A stretch of DNA of 64,000 nt. Origin: Mycoplasmopsis mustelae. Its GTDB lineage: Bacteria; Bacillota_I; Bacilli_A; Mycoplasmatales; Metamycoplasmataceae. Location of the stretch: positions 186,001 through 250,000 of the forward strand of contig NZ_SOCN01000001.1 of assembly GCF_004365095.1 (NCBI RefSeq), written 5' to 3'. Position 1 is the stretch's first letter. Each line of letters opens with the position of its first letter. Positions 47,497 through 57,385 of the stretch are shown here, piece by piece. The notes below the pieces were generated by a model. That model worked only from the letters and a program-made list of their open reading frames with translations, was not told the origin of the DNA and made no database searches. Position numbers and translations under genes: made by a program.

Positions 47497-48095
47497 TATT
47501 TATCTCCTAGTTTAATTTGTTTATGTTTCTTTTTTAAAATAAAATAAACAATAAAATACAAACTCAAAACAATAAATATAGCAACTACCGGAACATTATA
47601 AGGTGCAGGAACAAAAAAACAATAAACAAACGAAAAAATAAAAATACAAAATCACAACGGTAAGTACATTGATTTTTGCGCTTGTTTTAAGTATCTGATA
47701 CCAAATTCTAATAAAAAAGCAATAATTGAAACTAATACACCAACTGATAAAATCTTGACATATTTAGGCGGAATATAATTAATTAATAAAAGAAATCCAA
47801 AAGCCATTAACACGTGCGGTAAAATTGCAAATAATGTAACTATGGTACCTTTTCATTTCCCTAAAAGATGAATACAAATATAAGAAAGAGTTTGAATAAC
47901 TGAAGCACCAGGCAACATGTTTGTAACAATTACTATATCATCGAATTCATTTTGTGTAATTCATTTTCTTTTTTCTACGGCTTCGCGCTTTATAATTGGC
48001 ATTAATGCATTTCCACCACCAAAACCAACAAAAGTAACCTTAATAACAAAAAAAATTAAAGACCGGATTCCTACTTTTTTCTCTTGTGTTTTCAT
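47496..48095 (-). CDS. Chromate transporter family half-protein, N-terminal partner
   Basis: This 199-residue membrane protein has VTFVGFGGGNALMPIIKREA, the other ChrA repeat, and PGASVIQTLSYICI. It is paired with the downstream half-gene. Confidence 0.85.
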
Positions 48096-48170
48096 AAAAC
48101 TTCTATAAAAAAAGAATACAAATCGCAATTTATAGATTTACATTCTTTATAAAATATTATTTTTATTGAT

Positions 48171-48545
48171 TTAAAATATTAATGAAAATTTTAAATCTTT
48201 AAATTTTTTTGCTAAATCTTCAAAAGTAATAAATCCATTAACATTAGTTTTTAAACCATTTGTTGAAATAGTTTGTTTATTTCAGTCAACTCCAGGTTTA
48301 ATTACAACATTATATCTACACGCTTCTTTCCCACAATCATGAACTAGTGATGTTTTATGATCGCTTTGTTTATATTTATTACATTCATCATTTTGTAGTT
48401 TATTTTGTTCCTTATCTTGACATTCTTGGTTACAGTAAGAATGATCTGATTTATTTTGTGTTATATTTTCACCTTTAAGAAATTCCACTTTATTTTTACT
48501 ACATTTTTCAAATACACTTTTTAATAATTCTTTTTCCATTTCCAC
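48171..48545 (-). CDS. Cys/His-rich small protein, unknown function
   Basis: I do not recognise this 124-residue protein. The middle has Cys and His at regular spacing (CSKNK, HSYCNQECQ, NDECN, HDCGKEACRY), which could bind metal. The C-terminal ~45 residues (PGVDWNKQTISTNGLKTNVN) look like a small folded domain. No signal peptide is visible. The start follows AAGGAGTGG, a good Shine-Dalgarno. It sits between secA and the chromate transporter genes on the same strand. Confidence 0.72.
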
Positions 48546-48605
48546 TCCTTAATTATTTTAAATTATTTTAATTTGCTATTAGGAATATATAACAAATGAA
48601 GAAAA

Positions 48606-51140
48606 TTATTGATTTTCTTCATTCGTTCTTTTTTCTTCCTCTATCTCGTTATATCTGCGAAGAATTTGATGATAATAATTAATTAGTTCTTTTTCATATT
48701 GTTCTATCGGCATTCTAGTATCCCATAAATAGGTTTGACGAATTTGTTGAAAAATTGGATCATTTAATAATTCTTTGGTTATTAATGATTTTTTTCCCTC
48801 TCTATTAGAAAAAATACGCAACATCACATCATAAGCAATATCATCTAACATTGTTTCGAAAAGTAGGGTACCTTCATTAGTATAAACTTGATAAGGATTT
48901 TTTTGCGAATATTGAACTAAATTAACATTAGATCTCAATTTATCCATACGATTAATATGGGTTTGTCATTTATGATCTAAAACATCTAAAATAATTTTAC
49001 GTTTTAGTGAATTTAGTTCATCACTTGAATTTTTTTCAAGAGCATTTTTAAGTCATTCATCATACACATTAAGAACAATATTGGCAATATATTCGGGCAA
49101 ATCACTTTCGTGGATTGAATTTACTTCTTGCAAGTTAAACTTAAATTGAACTAATTGTCCAATATTATTATTTAAAAAATCAACTAAAGCTTCATAATTA
49201 TAAATTTTATTATGAAGTTGATATTCCCCATTTCTAACTATTGCTCTAGCTGCTGACGCAATCATTCTACGCACAATTAACTCTATATTTTCTGATGATA
49301 GAATCAAGTCGCGTTGTGAGTAAATTAAATCTCGTTGTTGTCTAATGACATCATCATAGTTTAAAACTGATTTTCTAGAATCATAATTTAAACCTTCAAT
49401 TTTCTTTTGTGCTGTATTAAAAGCGAACTTTAAATCTTTACTTGTAATTTCTTTTCCATTCGCATCTGCATAAGCATCTTTGAATGTATCAAATGATGAG
49501 AATCTCTGCATTAATTGATCGTGCATTGAAACATAAAATTTACTGGTTCCAACATCTCCTTGACGACCTGAACGTCCACGTAATTGATTATCAATTCGTC
49601 TAGACTCTGCTTTATCAGTTCCCAGAACATAAAGACCACCTAATTCTAAAGCTTCCTTAGAAGGTTTAATATCAGTTCCACGACCTGCCATATTTGTCGC
49701 AATAGTAACCGATTTCACATTTCCAGCTTTAGAAATAATATCCGCTTCTTGTGCATTTTGCTTTGCATTTAACACTGTATGTGGAATTCCACGATTCAAT
49801 AGCATTTTATGTAGCAATTCAGATTCTTCAATTTGTGCGGTACCAACTAAAACTGGTTGTCCTTTTTGATATAACTCAGCTATTTTTTCTACTACAGCAT
49901 TTCATTTGTCTTGATAAGTTCCAAAAATCGCATCAGGTTCATCGTTACGAACTACAGGTCTATTGGTAGGAACAACATTTACACGCATATTATAGATATC
50001 AATAAATTCTTGTTCTTCAGTCTTCCCAGTTCCAGTCATTCCACAAAGTTTTTTAAACATTCTAAAGAAATTTTGATATGTGATGGTTGCTAAAGTTTTA
50101 GTTTCAGGTTCTATTTCAACTGCTTCTTTTGCTTGAATTGCTTGTTGCAGTCCTTCAGAATAACTACGACCATCCATAATCCGTCCAGTAAAAGAATCAA
50201 CTAATTCTATCTTACCTTCTCTAACGATGTATTCAACATCGATATGCATTATTTTATGTGCTCTTAAAGCGTTTTGAATTAAATGAATTGTTTCTGAATT
50301 TTGATAATTATATATATTAGGAGTGTGATAAAACTTATTTGCTTTTGCAATACCAGAATGTGTTAGAGCAATAGATTTAGATTCGTCATCAATTACAAAA
50401 TCCTCATTTCCTAGAGTTCTAACAAATTGGTCGGCTGAAAAATATGAACTAATATCTTCTTGCTCACCACCCGAAATAATCAAAGGTGTTTTAGCTTCAT
50501 CGATTAAAATCGAATCTACTTCATCAATTAAGCAAAAATATAACCCACGTTGCACTTTTTCAGCAGGATTTTGTACCATATTATCTCTTAAATAATCAAA
50601 ACCCAATTCAGAATGCACTGAATAAGTAATATCACACGCATAGGCGATTCTTTTTAAACCAGGGTCCATTTGTGCTTTATTAATACCTACACTTAAACCA
50701 AGAAAATTAAATACCTCACCCATCTCTTTAGCATCACGTTTAGTTAGATATTCGTTAACAGTAGAAACAATTGCTCCTTTACCTGCTAAGGCGTTTAAAT
50801 AAACGGGCGCAATTGATGTAATTGTTTTTCCTTCTCCAGTTTTCATTTCGGCAACCGAACCTAAGTCTAAAAGCAATCCACCTAACATTTGCACATCAAA
50901 TGGTCTTTTTCCTAAAACACGTTTAGTTGCTTCACGAGAAACAGCAAAGACATCATTTCTAATGTCTTCTAAAGTATGTCCTTCTGCTAATAATTTTTTA
51001 AAAAATTGGGTTTGTGATCTTAATTCATCATCAGTCATTTGCGAAACATATGCTTCTAATTTATTAATTTGTTTTAAAGCGTTTTCAGCAATTCGCATTT
51101 CAGTGCTTTTGAAATCAAATAATTCACTTAATTTTTTCAT
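48606..51140 (-). CDS. secA: Protein translocase ATPase SecA
   Basis: This 844-residue motor drives export through SecYEG. It has Walker A AEMKTGEGKTITSIAPVYLN, the DEVD box (YFCLIDEVDSILIDEAKT), RGLYFCLIDEV, helicase motif TNMAGRGTDIK, and the QLRGRSGRQGD motif. The C-terminal zinc-binding tail of many bacteria is absent (it ends EEEKRTNEENQ), as in other mollicutes. Two TGA Trp codons near residues 413 and 697 split it under the standard code. A TATAAT box lies 8 nt before the ATG and no Shine-Dalgarno is seen. Confidence 0.97.
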
Positions 51141-51476
51141 ATTTTTAAATTATACTTTAATTTAATTTATTATTTTTTTAAAATTAGATAAATATTATAA
51201 ATGAATTTTATTATCTTAAATTATTAATAACTTACTTTCCTAGTTACATATTAATAAAAATCTTTTTTACCTATACACAAGTAAAAAAACAATTTTTATA
51301 TAATAGCATTTTGCTATAGATTTTTAAGATTTAATGTGTTAATTTGTGTATTAAATGTATTTATAGCAACAAGTATTGATAGATTATTTTTTTAATAATT
51401 TATTAGGACAGGGGGAGGTGGTATCTCCCCCTGTCCTAGTAAAGAGAGCATTAATTTATAATTTTGAAAAAACAAG
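51141..51476. other. 336-nt intergenic region upstream of secA
   Basis: No coding sequence is supported. It holds the secA -10 box TATAAT (complement of 51149-51154), a short TAGCA/TGCTA hairpin near 51303, and the 41-bp palindrome at 51401-51441. The remainder is AT-rich spacer. Confidence 0.6.
51401..51441. repeat. 41-bp palindrome carrying ACTAGGACAGGGG ends
   Basis: TATTAGGACAGGGGGAG (51401-51417) pairs with its complement at 51425-51441 in 16 of 17 positions around GTGGTAT. The arm is shared with the palindrome at 20818 (GGACA core) and with the IS3-type end at 52285. It is probably two IS ends abutted. Confidence 0.65.
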
Positions 51477-52022
51477 ATGAGAATATGGTATTGTAGATTC
51501 AATAAATTAATTGGTTCTAAAAAGTACAAATTTTTTAAAGAAGTTTCTAATTTAAAATTTGAACTTGACTATAAAAAAATAAATGAAGATAAAAAATTTG
51601 ATGGTTTATATGTTTATGAAACAAATCTTCAAGATAAAAATGTTGCCGAAATTATGGGTAATTATAAAAAACAATGACAAATAGAATCAAATTTTAGAAG
51701 TTTAAAATCCTTTTTAGCAATTAGACCAATTTACATAAGATTAGAATAACATATTATCGGGCACCTTTTAATTTGTTTTATTTCATTAGTTATACTTAAA
51801 TATTTAATTCATATTTTTAGACAATTTAACAAAGAAACAGGTTTAGTTAGAGAATATACAGAGCAAAAATTAATTAAATTATTAAATAAAATTTCTATTT
51901 CTCAAAAAGTAGATACTTTAACCGGAGAAGTTTTAGAATCAGAGAGAAATGCAATACCAAAAATGGACGATGCATGAGATATCTTTGATGATTGTAGAAA
52001 AACAGTAAGAAAAGTTTGATAA
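51477..52022 (+). pseudogene. IS1634-family transposase, C-terminal remnant with nonsense mutation
   Basis: The C-terminal third of a DDE transposase is recognisable by YKKQWQIESNFRSLKSFLAI and then HIIGHLLICFISLVILKYLI. The latter is the Y-x-x-x-W-x-I-E...F..LKS...RP and HI.GH pattern of IS1634 elements. An in-frame TAA at 51747-51749 divides it, with reading continuing in the same frame to a TAA at 52020. The N-terminal half is missing, and the region before residue ~10 may be frameshifted. It is nonfunctional. Confidence 0.75.
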
Positions 52023-52027
52023 AAAAT

Positions 52028-52060
52028 AACGTTTATTCCTTAAATATAGTGATAAACGTT
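52028..52060 (+). terminator. Terminator after transposase remnant
   Basis: AACGTTTAT and ATAAACGTT arms around 15 nt are followed by a T-run. Confidence 0.6.
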
Positions 52061-52078
52061 TTTTTACACTCATAAAAG

Positions 52079-52261
52079 TGGGAAATACGGGTTTCTAATA
52101 TTAAATCAAAATGTTTAAATTTATATGATTTACATAAATTAACATTTTCAGAAATTTATCAACTCATTTCTGATTATGTAAAATTTTACAATAACCAAAA
52201 ATTTCAATCTGCTTTAGGATGAAAAACACCTCAAGAGAGTTGAGGTGCATTAAATTTATAA
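52079..52261 (+). pseudogene. IS3-family (IS150-type) OrfB C-terminal fragment
   Basis: About 60 residues are open, from WEIRVSNIKS and ending VKFYNNQKFQSALGWKTPQE plus SWGALNL. The YN.QR.QSALG..TP.E block is the standard end of IS3-family integrases. Everything upstream of it is gone. The stop is followed by an IS-type end at 52285-52296. Confidence 0.8.
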
Positions 52262-52284
52262 GATTATTGTTACTGGTACCAAAA

Positions 52285-52296
52285 CCCTGTCCTAGT
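52285..52296. repeat. IS3-type terminal sequence abutting a gene stop
   Basis: CCCTGTCCTAGT is the complement of the ACTAGGACAGGG motif in the two palindromes. It ends exactly at the stop codon of the minus-strand lipoprotein gene. Confidence 0.55.
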
Positions 52297-53634
52297 TTAT
52301 AAATCTTTATTTTTTATTAGAAAGTCGTTTGCTTCTTTATAACCTAACAAACCTTTTGTTTTTATTGCTGTATTTTTAGAAACCACCAATACTTGATAAA
52401 AAATTTCATTTTTAGGTCTATAGTTATAATCACTAATAGAAAACGTATAATTAAATATTCTATCACTTACATATGCTAATGATAACTTATTTGAATCTGA
52501 TGTATATTTAATAATTCGGTTAGGTACATTTAAAGAAATTCAATTATCTGTATTGACAATCCTTTGGACAATAATTTTGTTATTTTTTAATATATAATTA
52601 ATTCCTTGATCATTAAGATACTCTTTTTCAAACTTTGTTTTAATATCTTTTGAACTTAAATCAAGTTGATTTTCTTGTGATACTTTAAGCAACGGATTAA
52701 GTATATATTCATCAAATTCGTTTGAATTATTTATAGTAAGAATATCCGAATTTTGTTGTAAATTTGATAAGGATTCTGTTTTTAATGAACCTAAAAAGGA
52801 TAAACGTTGAAATTTAATATCTTGTTTTTCTTGGATTTTATCTATTAATTGATTAACAATGTCACTATCTTGTTGTTTAATAAATTTTTCTACTTTATAA
52901 CCAAATTTATCATATAAATCATTAAATAATTTGTCGTTTTCTTGTTCACTAGTGTATTTAATCTCAAAATCTTTTGATTTTGGTAAAAGCATAACAGTAA
53001 AAATTTGTCTGTCGCTGAGTTTATCCGTGGTTTGAATCCCGGGTTTTATATTGCTTAATAATAGTGGATTAATTTGTAAAATATTTATTTTCCCATTATT
53101 ATTTTTATTGGTATCAAAATCAAAAAGATATTGAATTAATCGTCAATTAAAGCGATCATCCTTTGTTTCAAATATTAAGATATCTTTATTTTCAAGCACA
53201 TTATTTAATTTTTGACCCTTTAAAAAGTCTATTTCAAATATTTTTGTAACTTCATCATCACTTAAAATTTTAGGAACATCAATTTTTGAATAAAGAACAT
53301 TAATTCTTGATAAAATTTCTTTTTCAAAATCTTTTTTTGATGTTATTTTTTTAAAATTCGAATCTTTAAAGAAATTCTTATATTCTGTATTTGTTCTGCT
53401 GTTTTTATTTTGTTTCACTATTGAAGTTAAATGATTAGTAAATTGATCAAAAATTACACTGTTATTTGAGGTTACATTTTGATATTCTTGTTTTAGTTTT
53501 ATTAAATTCACAAAATATTGTGCTTTACCATCAACACTATTTAAATAAACAGAATTGGCAGAGCAAGAAGTAGTTAAAATTGCAATTGAGCCTGTTAAAA
53601 ATAATAAAAATTTTAATTTTTTATTCAACAACAT
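52297..53634 (-). CDS. Lipoprotein of unknown function, IS-adjacent
   Basis: This 445-residue surface lipoprotein has signal MLLNKKLKFLLFLTGSIAIL plus TTSC, with the lipobox Cys at residue 24. No domain is recognised; the chain is Asn/Lys/Asp-rich and soluble. An alternative upstream start (near 53700) would put basic residues before the signal and is less likely. The 44-residue ORF overlaps its start by 14 nt, so translation is probably coupled. The 3' end abuts IS-type sequence, so the C-terminus may have been altered by insertion. Confidence 0.8.
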
Positions 53635-53755
53635 AAGTAAATCCCAATTTACCTGATACAGAGTTTTTAAATAATGCAGATTTATATTTTTTAACAGCAA
53701 TTAACATTCTTTCAAAATCTGGTATTCCTAATAAATATTTAACTTTTCTTTTCAT
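53621..53755 (-). CDS. Small ORF (44 residues) upstream of lipoprotein, possible protease-gene remnant
   Basis: ATG 53755 follows a strong AAGGAGT Shine-Dalgarno. The ORF encodes MKRKVKYLLGIPDFERM and ends SGKLGFTYVVE, overlapping the lipoprotein start by 14 nt. The leader closely resembles that of the subtilisin gene at 23786 (AAGGAGTAA, then ATGAAAA...AGAAAA). The C-terminal KKYKSALF...FTYV loosely resembles the protease end SKYAYSIL...RYKLGV. It may be an internal-deletion remnant of a second protease gene, or simply a leader peptide. Confidence 0.5.
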   Translation of the reverse strand: MKRKVKYLLGIPDFERMLIAVKKYKSALFKNSVSGKLGFTYVVE

Positions 53756-54024
53756 CTTACTCCTTATTTAACTAAAATATAAATTTTGTTTATATGCTTA
53801 TATTTAGATAAGATACATATATTTTTTATTATTATAAAATCAATCTACTAATTTGTTAAATAAATTAATTAATAGTACATAAATACATAATTTATATTTT
53901 TATTTTATCTACATTAAGATTACCATAAAATATACAAGTTCATTGTTTAAAATTAGTTTTTAATAACAAAAAAAAGAAAAATTTTATTTTTTTAAATATT
54001 TTTCCATATTTTTTCCACAATTAA

Positions 54025-54051
54025 AATAACATAGTATATTACTATGTTATT
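54025..54051. terminator. Terminator after tsaD
   Basis: AATAACATAGTA and TACTATGTTATT arms around TAT overlap the tsaD stop. The rest of the gap back to 53756 has no recognisable feature. Confidence 0.8.
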
Positions 54052-54976
54052 TTTTTGTTAATTGTAAATATGCTACTTCAGCTATCATTGCTGCATTATC
54101 AGTTGCATATTTTATTTTAGGAATAATAGTATTTTTATGTAGTTTTATAAATTCCCTGCGAAGTTGTGAATTTGCAGAAACTCCACCACCCAAAATAAGT
54201 GTTTTTACATCAAATTCGGCTAATGCTAATTTAGTTTTTTCACATAAATATTCAACTGCAGTTTTTTGAAAACTTGCGACAACTTGATTTATATTAACTT
54301 CTTTATTTTTTTGTTTTTGGTTATTTAAATAATTGAGTACTTGTGTTTTTAAACCACTAAATGAAAAATCATATTTATTTTCTGTATGTGGTTTTGTAAA
54401 ATTGATATATTCATTCGAATAGTTTGCAGAAATTTTATCAATAATTATCCCGCCAGGGAATCCTAAATTAGATTTTACGGCAATCTTATCAAATACTTCA
54501 CCAACAGCATCATCTAACGTTTCACCTAAAATTTCAAAATCACTTACAGAATTCGCTAGTAGAAGTTGTGTATGACCACCCGACACGAGCAAACATAAGG
54601 CCGGAAATTGAATTTTATTTGTTATACTAGCAGATAAAATATGTCCGTGTAAGTGGTTGATAGGTATTAAGGGAACCTTTAATGATAAAGCTACTGCAGA
54701 TGCAAATAAATAACCTATTTGTAAGGTCCCGATTAATCCAGGTTCTTTAGTATATGCAATATAATCAAAACTTTCTTTTGGATATTTACCAAAAACTAAA
54801 TTTTGTAAAATTGCAATGTTTTTTACATGTTCTCGCGATGCCAACTCTGGTATAGTTCCACCAAATTCCTTGAAAATATCAATTTGTGAAACAGTTCACA
54901 TATCAAGAATTTTTCCATTTTCTAGAATTGCTAACGAGGTGTCATCGTGCGATGTTTCAATTCCTAAAATTCGCAC
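54047..54976 (-). CDS. tsaD: tRNA N6-adenosine threonylcarbamoyltransferase TsaD
   Basis: This 309-residue catalytic subunit makes t6A37 on ANN-decoding tRNAs. It has GIETSHDDTS at the N-terminus, the metal-binding HLHGH, and LCLLVSGGHTQLL, GETLDDAVGEVFDKIA and ILGGGVSANSQLR. The start is GTG at 54976 with a GGAGG Shine-Dalgarno; it overlaps the tsaB stop by one base. Confidence 0.96.
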
Positions 54977-55566
54977 TATAAACCTCCTATTTGTGGTTTT
55001 TTGATATAAATAGGTTCTACCTGCATTGGTTGTTGAATCTGAAATAATTCAATAAATGAACCAAAATCTTGTAGCATCAGATCATAGTTTATTTTAGAAA
55101 CATTTTGATTTTGTTTTTCAACAACTTTTATTGCATTGATATAATCCTTATTTTGTTTAAATTTTAAAACATCGAAGCAATATAACTTATTACCTTGTGC
55201 ATCAATGTATAAAAAAGGTTCATCTAAAATCTGCTTATTTAAAAGTTCAAAAGTTGTTGTGGTATAAAATTCAATTTCATTCAATAGTGCAAGTGTTCTA
55301 AAAAAAACAAATGCAGTTCTAACTCCAGTAAAAAAACCAGGACCTAAATTTAAATATAATCCTTTTACATTAGAAATTTCCAAATTATTTTTAATAAGTA
55401 AATTTTCAAATTCTAAAACCAATAAATCAACCTTTTTTTTATAATTATAATGAATTCTATTATCTATAACTTTATTATTAATATCAAAAAGAACTAACAC
55501 AAAATCACTACCAGTTGTGTCTAAAAATAAATTATACGACCTCAAAATCATATTTTCTCTCGTCAT
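54976..55566 (-). CDS. tsaB: tRNA threonylcarbamoyladenosine biosynthesis protein TsaB
   Basis: This ~196-residue TsaD partner has LFLDTTGSDFVLVLF and GLYLNLGPGFFTGVRTAFVF, a diverged form of the P-G-S-F-T-G-x-R motif. The start may be 55566 or the ATG at 55551. It overlaps tsaE. Its C-terminus ends VEPIYIKKPQIGGL. Confidence 0.9.
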   Translation of the reverse strand: MTRENMILRSYNLFLDTTGSDFVLVLFDINNKVIDNRIHYNYKKKVDLLVLEFENLLIKNNLEISNVKGLYLNLGPGFFTGVRTAFVFFRTLALLNEIEFYTTTTFELLNKQILDEPFLYIDAQGNKLYCFDVLKFKQNKDYINAIKVVEKQNQNVSKINYDLMLQDFGSFIELFQIQQPMQVEPIYIKKPQIGGL

Positions 55567-55921
55567 TTCTTTTGGTTATATTTACTTTTATATAGTGTAT
55601 AAAACTTAATTCCTTCTTTTCAGGTCACTCAATTGCGACAATATTATTTTCAAAATAATCTTCAAATTCATCTATATCACCTTGAAAAGTGTATAAATCA
55701 ATATGAACTAAATTTGGATAAATCTTCATATAGTTAAAACTAGGTGAAGTAATATTTTCGTGTACGTTTAATAAGCTTCCTAAAATTTTTACAAATGTGG
55801 TTTTTCCACTTCCAATTTCACCTGAAAGTAGTAGAAATTGTTTTTGCTTAATTAAAGCTAAATAATTCTTTAAGTTTTTTCTTAATTCTTCTGTGTTTTT
55901 TGCAAAAAAACTAAATTTCAA
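55532..55921 (-). CDS. tsaE: tRNA threonylcarbamoyladenosine biosynthesis ATPase TsaE
   Basis: This 129-residue ATPase has Walker A LSGEIGSGKTTFVK (around residue 36) and ITSPSFNYMKIYPNLVHIDL typical of YjeE/TsaE. A Trp TGA near residue 99 hides its C-terminus under the standard code. It overlaps tsaB and degV. Confidence 0.94.
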
Positions 55922-56768
55922 AATATTCTCCTAAAATATCATTTAAGTTTTCCGACACTAAAATTGCGATTGCCTGTGGTCCGGTATGAACTGCAAGAAC
56001 AGCGGGAATTTGTGAAATTTTCGGACAAATATGTAATTCACTCTCACAAAAAGCAAGAATTTCAGAATCTATTTGTTTATTTGCAGTTAAAAGCACTAAA
56101 TCTAAATTTGGATTTGTTTGAAATTTCTGTTTAATTTGCTGACACACTGTTTTCAAAAAAATGCGACCCTTACCAACACTAATTAATTTACCATCTTCAA
56201 ATTTAATCAAAGGAACAATTTTTGCTAATTTAGCAATGACTGCGGCGGCGGAAGATAGGCGCCCACCTTTGACTAAAAAATCATTATATTTAGGAATTAA
56301 AGTAATTTCAACACTCTTATATTCATTTTCAATCAATTTTAGTGCACTTTCTATATCTTGGGTTTCATTAAGAAATTGCTTAAATTTAGAAATTTGCTCT
56401 AAAATTCCAATTGAAATTTGTTTTGAAGCCACGACCTTTAATTTAGGAAATTCCGCTTGCAATGTCTTTAAAATATTAAATTGATTAGATAAATGTTGAG
56501 AAATTGGGAAGACAATTATATAATCAAACTCATCAGATAATTGTTTAAATAATTCACTCATATAACCTAACGGAGTTACAGATGTTTTAGCACTTTTTGT
56601 TTCTAAGTCAAATATGTTATATAAACTTTTATCATCAACATCTACCCCATCACGAAGTATTTGACCATTAATTTCTATTAGTAAAGGTAAATAGAAAAAA
56701 CCTAATTTTTTCGCTTGATTCTGATTTAGTCCACATGAAGAATCAACTACAATTGCAATTTTATTCAT
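55911..56768 (-). CDS. DegV-family fatty-acid-binding protein
   Basis: This 285-residue cytoplasmic protein begins MNKIAIVVDSSCGLNQNQAK and has KTSVTPLGYMSELFKQL, KGGRLSSAAAVIAKLAKIVP and HTGPQAIAILV, the DegV layout. The family binds fatty acids and presents them to FakA-type kinases. It overlaps tsaE by 11 nt. A TATAAT box lies 9 nt before the start with no Shine-Dalgarno. Confidence 0.93.
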   Translation of the reverse strand: MNKIAIVVDSSCGLNQNQAKKLGFFYLPLLIEINGQILRDGVDVDDKSLYNIFDLETKSAKTSVTPLGYMSELFKQLSDEFDYIIVFPISQHLSNQFNILKTLQAEFPKLKVVASKQISIGILEQISKFKQFLNETQDIESALKLIENEYKSVEITLIPKYNDFLVKGGRLSSAAAVIAKLAKIVPLIKFEDGKLISVGKGRIFLKTVCQQIKQKFQTNPNLDLVLLTANKQIDSEILAFCESELHICPKISQIPAVLAVHTGPQAIAILVSENLNDILGEYFEI

Positions 56769-56777
56769 AGCACTTAA

Positions 56778-56799
56778 ATTATAATAAAAATGCTATAAT
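56778..56799. promoter_or_regulatory. Divergent promoters of degV and the tRNA-binding gene
   Basis: TATAAT boxes sit on opposite strands at 56778-56783 (minus) and 56794-56799 (plus). Each is only 7-9 nt from an ATG, which predicts leaderless transcripts. Confidence 0.7.
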
Positions 56800-56806
56800 T
56801 AAAAAT

Positions 56807-57385
56807 ATGATTATTTGTAATAATTTAAATACTTTTTTTAAAAATACATCGGTTATTTTTGTCGACTGTACATTCAAACCTACAAAGAAAATTCAGATTG
56901 ATGATTTTCTTTTCTTTGTAGATGAAAAAAATAACGTTGTATCTATAAATTTATTAAATAATAAAGCTTTAAATATATCTGAAACTCAAAAGTTTTTTGC
57001 TTTGAATTCTAAACAAAAGCAAAAACTTTTTGATATCACAATTAAAAATAATTTAAAAATTTCTGATAAACCAAAATTTATTTATGGAAAGATTTTATCA
57101 AGATTCCCACATCCCAAATCTGAAAAATTATTCGTGCTATCAGTTGATATAAAACAATCAAATCCAATCCAAATAATTACGAATACTCTAGATTCTTTGC
57201 CTGAAAAAATTGTAGTTTTAGCTCTTCCAGGATCAACAACTTATGATGGTACTAAAATTTTAGAGGGAAAATTATTAGACCTTGATAGCTATGGAATGTT
57301 AACTGGCTATAACACCTTAGGACTTAAAGGTGATGGTTTAATTTTTGGCAAAATAAATGATATGGGAAAGGATTTCAAATTTTAA
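56807..57385 (+). CDS. tRNA-binding domain protein (YtpR-like)
   Basis: This 192-residue protein's C-terminal ~100 residues form an EMAP/YtpR-type tRNA-binding OB fold (IYGKILSRFPHPKSEKLFVL, VVLALPGSTTYDGTKI). The N-terminal ~90 residues are unassigned. It ends directly at the tyrS ATG (57386), so both are translated together. It may help the tyrosyl-tRNA synthetase bind tRNA. Confidence 0.87.
   Translation: MIICNNLNTFFKNTSVIFVDCTFKPTKKIQIDDFLFFVDEKNNVVSINLLNNKALNISETQKFFALNSKQKQKLFDITIKNNLKISDKPKFIYGKILSRFPHPKSEKLFVLSVDIKQSNPIQIITNTLDSLPEKIVVLALPGSTTYDGTKILEGKLLDLDSYGMLTGYNTLGLKGDGLIFGKINDMGKDFKF

Noticed and set aside
51401-51441. A CRISPR-like repeat
   Set aside because: The repeat occurs singly with no spacers or cas genes.
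53143-53700. Extended N-terminus for the IS-adjacent lipoprotein
   Set aside because: It would bury the lipobox signal behind 20+ residues; the ATG at 53634 gives a proper lipoprotein signal.
53756-54046. Hidden gene in the gap before tsaD
   Set aside because: It is AT-rich with no open frame carrying a start signal; only the terminator hairpin was seen.
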